The translations under genes were made by a program, and so were the position numbers. Below, piece by piece: positions 4,601 through 6,433 of a stretch of DNA of 6,433 nucleotides. How positions within the stretch are numbered: the first letter of the stretch is position 1; each line of letters starts with the position of its first letter. The DNA comes from an uncultured bacterium (GTDB taxonomy: Bacteria > Verrucomicrobiota > Kiritimatiellia > UBA8416 > CALETX01), in contig CALETX010000260.1 in assembly GCA_937920455.1 (NCBI GenBank), positions 1 through 6,433 on the forward strand, written 5' to 3'. The notes beneath the pieces are model-generated. The model saw nothing but the letters and a program-made list of their open reading frames with translations. It had not been told where the DNA came from and did no database searches.

Positions 4601-6433
4601 AACAAACCGCGCGTATGAACCGAGCCACCAGTGGCCCATTTTTTGTGGGCTGTACGAAAGAGGCAGCTCATAAGGGAGCAGGTATGCCTTGACCATCAGA
4701 CTGTCAGTGTTTGTGGCGAATGGGCCGGAGTAGTAAACAGGCGGATCGTTGGTGTCAACGCATCGGTACAGAAGGCTGATATGCCCGAGGCCATCTGTCA
4801 TGTTTGCCGGTGTTGTGCGTATTTTTCCGTATACGTTCATGTAATAGAGCTGGCATGCTTTGTCGGATCCCACCTGGTTGGTGACGAGCGCGTCTTCCAC
4901 CACCCAGTGCGATGTTCCGCCCTGCCACTCGCCGAAAACATAATCGCCGACTGCAGGCCAGCTCTCGAAATCTTCTATAATGAAAGACTCGGTGTTTGTT
5001 TGCCATGAGTTGAATGTTTGTTCGATTAGCGAGATGCCTGGCTTGTGCATGCTGGAGCCAAAATACACAGACGAAGCGCGCCATTCGTCAAAGTTCTGGA
5101 ACACACAGCGCTGAACGGTGTAGGAAAGGTCGCTTTCATTGAACCTGATAAGGTATTGGCCAAGCGCCGTGCCGGGTATCTGAAAAGCGGGAGCCAAAGG
5201 ATCCATCGTGCCAGAAAGCGGTACATCGGTCTGCACCTGGTTTGTGTCGCCCCACGTGTTGGTCCACGCCCATGAGTAGTTTGTGCCTGTGTACTTGCCA
5301 ACTCCTTTGAGCGAAAGCATGGGCTGCGCTGTTGCATTCGTGAAGAATACCACGCCCTGCCACATGTAGTCGCCGTATTGAGTCATGGATGCGGCGATAT
5401 TTGTGCCTTGGACGGCGATGAGGATGTTGCTGAAGGACGAAGCATGTGCACGCACCCGGTAAGAGTGATAGGTAGTGGGGGGGGAGAAGTACTGGTTGGT
5501 TCCCCCGGATGGGGTGCCTGCCGGCGAGTACGTGGGGCTGTGCGACTCGCTCGGATCGTGGCAATAGCCGTCGAATCTGCTCTCGATATAGTATTCCACG
5601 ACGGTTCTTTCGGGCTGGGAGGGGATGGCTGACACGGTGGTGAATATGTCGCCAGATCTGGCCATTTCGATTGGCCCTTGGAAGAGACCAGTTGCAGCCA
5701 CACGGTAGTACATCCGCGCTGTAATGTCCATGGCGGGAAAGCGTCTGGTGGCAGAAGTTATGACGCATGAGACATAAACATGATCGTTGCTGGAAGGATA
5801 GCCTGGATGAACCATGACGTTTGTGATGTTAACCTTGGCCGGCGCCAGCGAAATAGAGACGTCGTCTATCCCAAGCCATTCTTCTGTCTGGTTGTCGCTG
5901 GTTTTTAGTATTCGGGCGTACGTTGGAGGAATATCCGCTCGGTGAATGTGGAACTGAAAGTTCGTATAGTTTGTCGCGGAATGGAAACTTGAGCCGACCG
6001 TTTCCCATTCAAGGCCGTTAGTCGAAAGTTGGACCGCAAAATAGTTTGTTCCTGGTATTTTGGGAGTGCTTGCCCAGAACGACACTTTGCCGACGCCGCT
6101 CGTGATGATGGGAGACCTAAGCCAGGAATTGGTGTAGGTTGGGTAGTCTTCGAGACATCCGGCTTTGGTACCGCGGACATAGAAGTTGGATGGCCATCCC
6201 GACGAGGTTCTGATCGTGCCCTGATTCATAACCCAGCCGCCGTTCGTGTAAGCGCCTACTGTCAGTTGCACTGGCCATGCCTCAAAATCCTGCCACAGGA
6301 AAAAGTCGGAGTTGGTGTACGAAAGAGGATACAAATCACCGTCAACGGGATGAGTCTGATACACAGTCTCTCCACTGCGCATTCCCTTGAAGCCGCATTC
6401 GAAATAGAACTGCATCGTGCCTATTGGTCCGCT
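1415..6433 (-). CDS. Giant modular secreted protein with repeated jelly-roll and Ig-like domains and a C-terminal lamin tail domain (5'-partial)
   Basis: The frame is open from the window edge to the TGA at 1417-1415. The six codons before the Met at 6415 are also open (S-G-P-I-G-T), and that region reads as the end of an X domain, so the true start and any signal peptide lie outside. Domains, numbered from that Met: X tail to about 38; Z1 39-191; X2 193-322; Y2 323-437; a linker with repeated F-x-x-W 438-479; Z2 480-718, which includes a LamG/ConA-like section at about 596-716; Z3 719-862; Z4 866-975; Z5 985-1111; Z6 1113-1263; X3 1266-1400; lamin tail domain 1405-1582; C-terminal sandwich 1583-1666. 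Z domains end in strands such as IDDVSI, LDIDDI and LLLDDI. I see no catalytic motif, transmembrane helix or coiled coil. Domain families are recognised by pattern and not by search. A role in extracellular binding or adhesion is inferred. The reading frame is certain; function is unknown. Confidence 0.93.
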   Translation of the reverse strand, partial: SGPIGTMQFYFECGFKGMRSGETVYQTHPVDGDLYPLSYTNSDFFLWQDFEAWPVQLTVGAYTNGGWVMNQGTIRTSSGWPSNFYVRGTKAGCLEDYPTYTNSWLRSPIITSGVGKVSFWASTPKIPGTNYFAVQLSTNGLEWETVGSSFHSATNYTNFQFHIHRADIPPTYARILKTSDNQTEEWLGIDDVSISLAPAKVNITNVMVHPGYPSSNDHVYVSCVITSATRRFPAMDITARMYYRVAATGLFQGPIEMARSGDIFTTVSAIPSQPERTVVEYYIESRFDGYCHDPSESHSPTYSPAGTPSGGTNQYFSPPTTYHSYRVRAHASSFSNILIAVQGTNIAASMTQYGDYMWQGVVFFTNATAQPMLSLKGVGKYTGTNYSWAWTNTWGDTNQVQTDVPLSGTMDPLAPAFQIPGTALGQYLIRFNESDLSYTVQRCVFQNFDEWRASSVYFGSSMHKPGISLIEQTFNSWQTNTESFIIEDFESWPAVGDYVFGEWQGGTSHWVVEDALVTNQVGSDKACQLYYMNVYGKIRTTPANMTDGLGHISLLYRCVDTNDPPVYYSGPFATNTDSLMVKAYLLPYELPLSYSPQKMGHWWLGSYARFVDQTNYYQLRVGSHPDNINLRRVSLVRNRNGTETVLATNDVSAGAFLTNGATVAFFVCNYGLSSNKVHIEAFYDDQRIILCDDTSPDALITPGSIGFAARDAGILVDNVLCGAAQAQAFSDWMNSNPLSVSTNGEWIGYYARIENDYARISTNRSGLLCAPNLRSGLLKHGVSNLQWRCWKDSAGPNTLLRIQRSSTGGISPAEWFDVYTNSITSTAPQTFSISLNITNAIYLRFLNDTNIDGSTSILDIDDILAEPHPASGFYDAFLTNPTNRWTAPSGQWVWSGQAYRCAGYNSGALTFRIQITSLDNQDQLGNDAVWATVAIFSNCNSTAYQTLTSYPIQKADPYFIRVRHLGGAGSLVFDNIRVTSWHGAANEDTNGWFAVESWVTTNAAWSTNSLELRISRAYSNALQYVMSPARPNGVGVLSFRNRSLDGQAVSFDVQYASATDGLWMTVFSWTNSSTDWLSPQSYIECPVDQSGLKYVRILHTSTNQSACLLLDDISLSDYLGYDDFTWVAYNALITHTQTNRLLTTDGNVKGAYLNKDSTTGIAPGASPYTNDMPYIQTAYLTNGIGEVSFWYRNWGGGYPPAAFVIKAAPTPTNPPSTWATLYAVSNINNETFRYFSQSFYEATSHYLRIYCQTAAGGRLCLDDLLVTAPYGANMKLRNLTTDPVIPLHTNTVHVSVELYDLTLQPIITNATLYYRTGTNPWASWPSANAIPMILTSTNAGRRTYRTATPIPAKAVDTVVQYNVQIAFYGLFSEKTSPQRYSGFANPSWYYPVDLNSGQAATTPYYIVFSCLPGAVWINEVNYKLRSDENTNEYVEICGPANVQIKDWRIELVDTMGELYDYCTITNLYIPHFTNGFGFIVFGDPEVKNVTYIFTNPVSQNLQQNGGVRLVRSMGAYEQLLCYGPSGDVLTNMGYEYIGQKTSTLGRSSLFLQGTGSVYSNFTWTWRQGGIWYSPGITNASQTLLGSYIPPPEPIFIIIQSFTPGAATNLIVFGVSGTTNPLNAAPVYSTNLLSGIWYAITNATTIGSSGVYTQWWSAPTSASVYFYAVSTNF
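1670..2203 (-). other. Lamin tail domain (LTD) of the large protein
   Basis: Residues 1405-1582. WINEVNY (1410-1416), NEYVEI (1425-1430), then IKDWRIELVD (1438-1447), a GFIVFGD strand (1471-1477) and a GGVRLVR strand (1499-1505) follow the bacterial LTD pattern of 'INEV...nEyvEl.N...i.l.gW.l.d'. The tail with LGR, WTW and SPGITNASQ (1567-1575) matches the 'W...tPG..N..Q' ending usual for this family. It directly follows an Ig-like X domain. Bacterial LTDs are found in large exported proteins and are thought to mediate binding, which is family knowledge. Confidence 0.75.
2627..4978 (-). repeat. Array of five consecutive Z-type modules (Z2-Z6)
   Basis: Five divergent domains of about 110-240 residues follow one another. 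Closing strands mark the ends: VDNVLC (710-715), DIDDIL (853-858), VFDNIRV (966-972), LLDDISL (1103-1109) and CLDDLLV (1254-1260). Openings are FESW (483-486), FSDW (723-726), YDAF (868-871), VESW (989-992) and YDDFTW (1115-1120). Z2 is longest because it contains a LamG/ConA-like core (YARFVDQTNYY, then LVRNRNGTETVLA). Z4 is shortest. Copies are too diverged for a DNA-level repeat; the similarity is in protein motifs. Confidence 0.6.
5105..5839 (-). repeat. X2-Y2 module pair in the large gene, shared with the second gene
   Basis: X2 (residues 193-322) is an Ig/Fn3-like sandwich with MYYRV (235-239) and VVEYYI (272-277). The pattern of a YYR strand followed by an 'x-IP...V-x-YY' strand is common in bacterial exported proteins. 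Y2 (323-437) has YGDYMW (347-352), TNTWGDTNQ (385-393) and YLIRFNE (421-427). The order and these motifs recur at 405-1079 in the second gene. Y2 loosely resembles SusE/SusF-type starch-binding sandwiches (GD-x-x-W early, WGD in the middle, a fRFn strand near the end), which is a tentative reading. Confidence 0.6.
5477..5484. repeat. Eight-base G/C homopolymer inside the large gene
   Basis: Eight G on the plus strand are C on the coding strand, giving S311-P312-P313 near the X2/Y2 boundary. X2 and Y2 homology on both sides shows that the frame is intact as sequenced. Runs of this length are prone to slippage, so it could be a site of phase variation or of sequencing error. Nothing else supports phase variation. 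Confidence 0.6.
5843..6301 (-). repeat. Z1 jelly-roll module (MAM/cleaved-adhesin-like), first visible copy
   Basis: Residues 39-191 of the large protein. It opens with DFEAWP (43-48), carries LRSP (99-102) then SGVGKVSFW (106-114), an LSTNGLEW strand and hairpin (130-137), YARIL (166-170), and closes with GIDDVSI (182-188). This order, F-x-x-W, SP, GVG-SFW, S-x-nG-x-x-W, vRI, DD, is typical of the MAM/cleaved-adhesin/choice-of-anchor J fold, by pattern only. It is separated from the other Z copies by an X-Y pair. Confidence 0.6.

Noticed and set aside
5136..5768. Minus-strand open frame of 210 codons in another phase
   Set aside because: It overlaps the X2-Y2 modules, which are confirmed by similarity to the second gene. 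The alternative product is rich in His, Arg and Cys, as expected of an out-of-frame reading.

Overview
The window holds parts of two large secreted-type genes on the minus strand, transcribed from high to low coordinates, with a 239-base gap between them. The first runs in from beyond position 6433 and stops at 1415. At least 1,672 codons of it are visible and its N-terminus is missing. The second starts at about 1175 and runs off the left edge at position 1, so 391 codons are visible and its C-terminus is missing. No plus-strand gene, RNA gene, transposon or CRISPR array is supported.

Both proteins are strings of beta-sandwich modules with no visible catalytic motif. I name the modules by position in the large protein, where residue 1 is the Met encoded at 6415. 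X is an Ig/Fn3-like domain with LYYR and V-x-YY motifs. Y is a module carrying the octamer-like TNxWGDTNQ and a Y-x-x-RFNE strand, faintly like Sus-type starch-binding sandwiches. Z is a jelly-roll domain like MAM, cleaved-adhesin or choice-of-anchor J domains; most copies open with F-x-x-W, many contain GVG-x-vSFW, and they close with a [V/I/L/F]D[D/N] strand. The order in the large protein is X(tail)-Z1-X2-Y2-(F..W linker)-Z2-Z3-Z4-Z5-Z6-X3-lamin tail domain-C-terminal domain. The second protein is signal peptide-X4-Y4-Z7 and then leaves the window. The two genes are therefore divergent tandem paralogues built from one module set. The second looks mosaic: its X is nearest X3, its Y nearest Y2 and its Z nearest Z6.

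The organism is probably a Gram-negative environmental bacterium. The Thr-Asn-rich style, giant modular exported proteins and the lamin-tail plus 'YSTNL...YFYAV' ending recall the PVC group, especially Kiritimatiellota/Verrucomicrobiota. This is inference from protein style only. The likely role is extracellular or surface binding, to polysaccharide or to other cells.

The intergenic gap (1176-1414) holds a 7-bp dyad around tandem GATTCGG repeats and no convincing intrinsic terminator for the minus strand, so co-transcription is possible.
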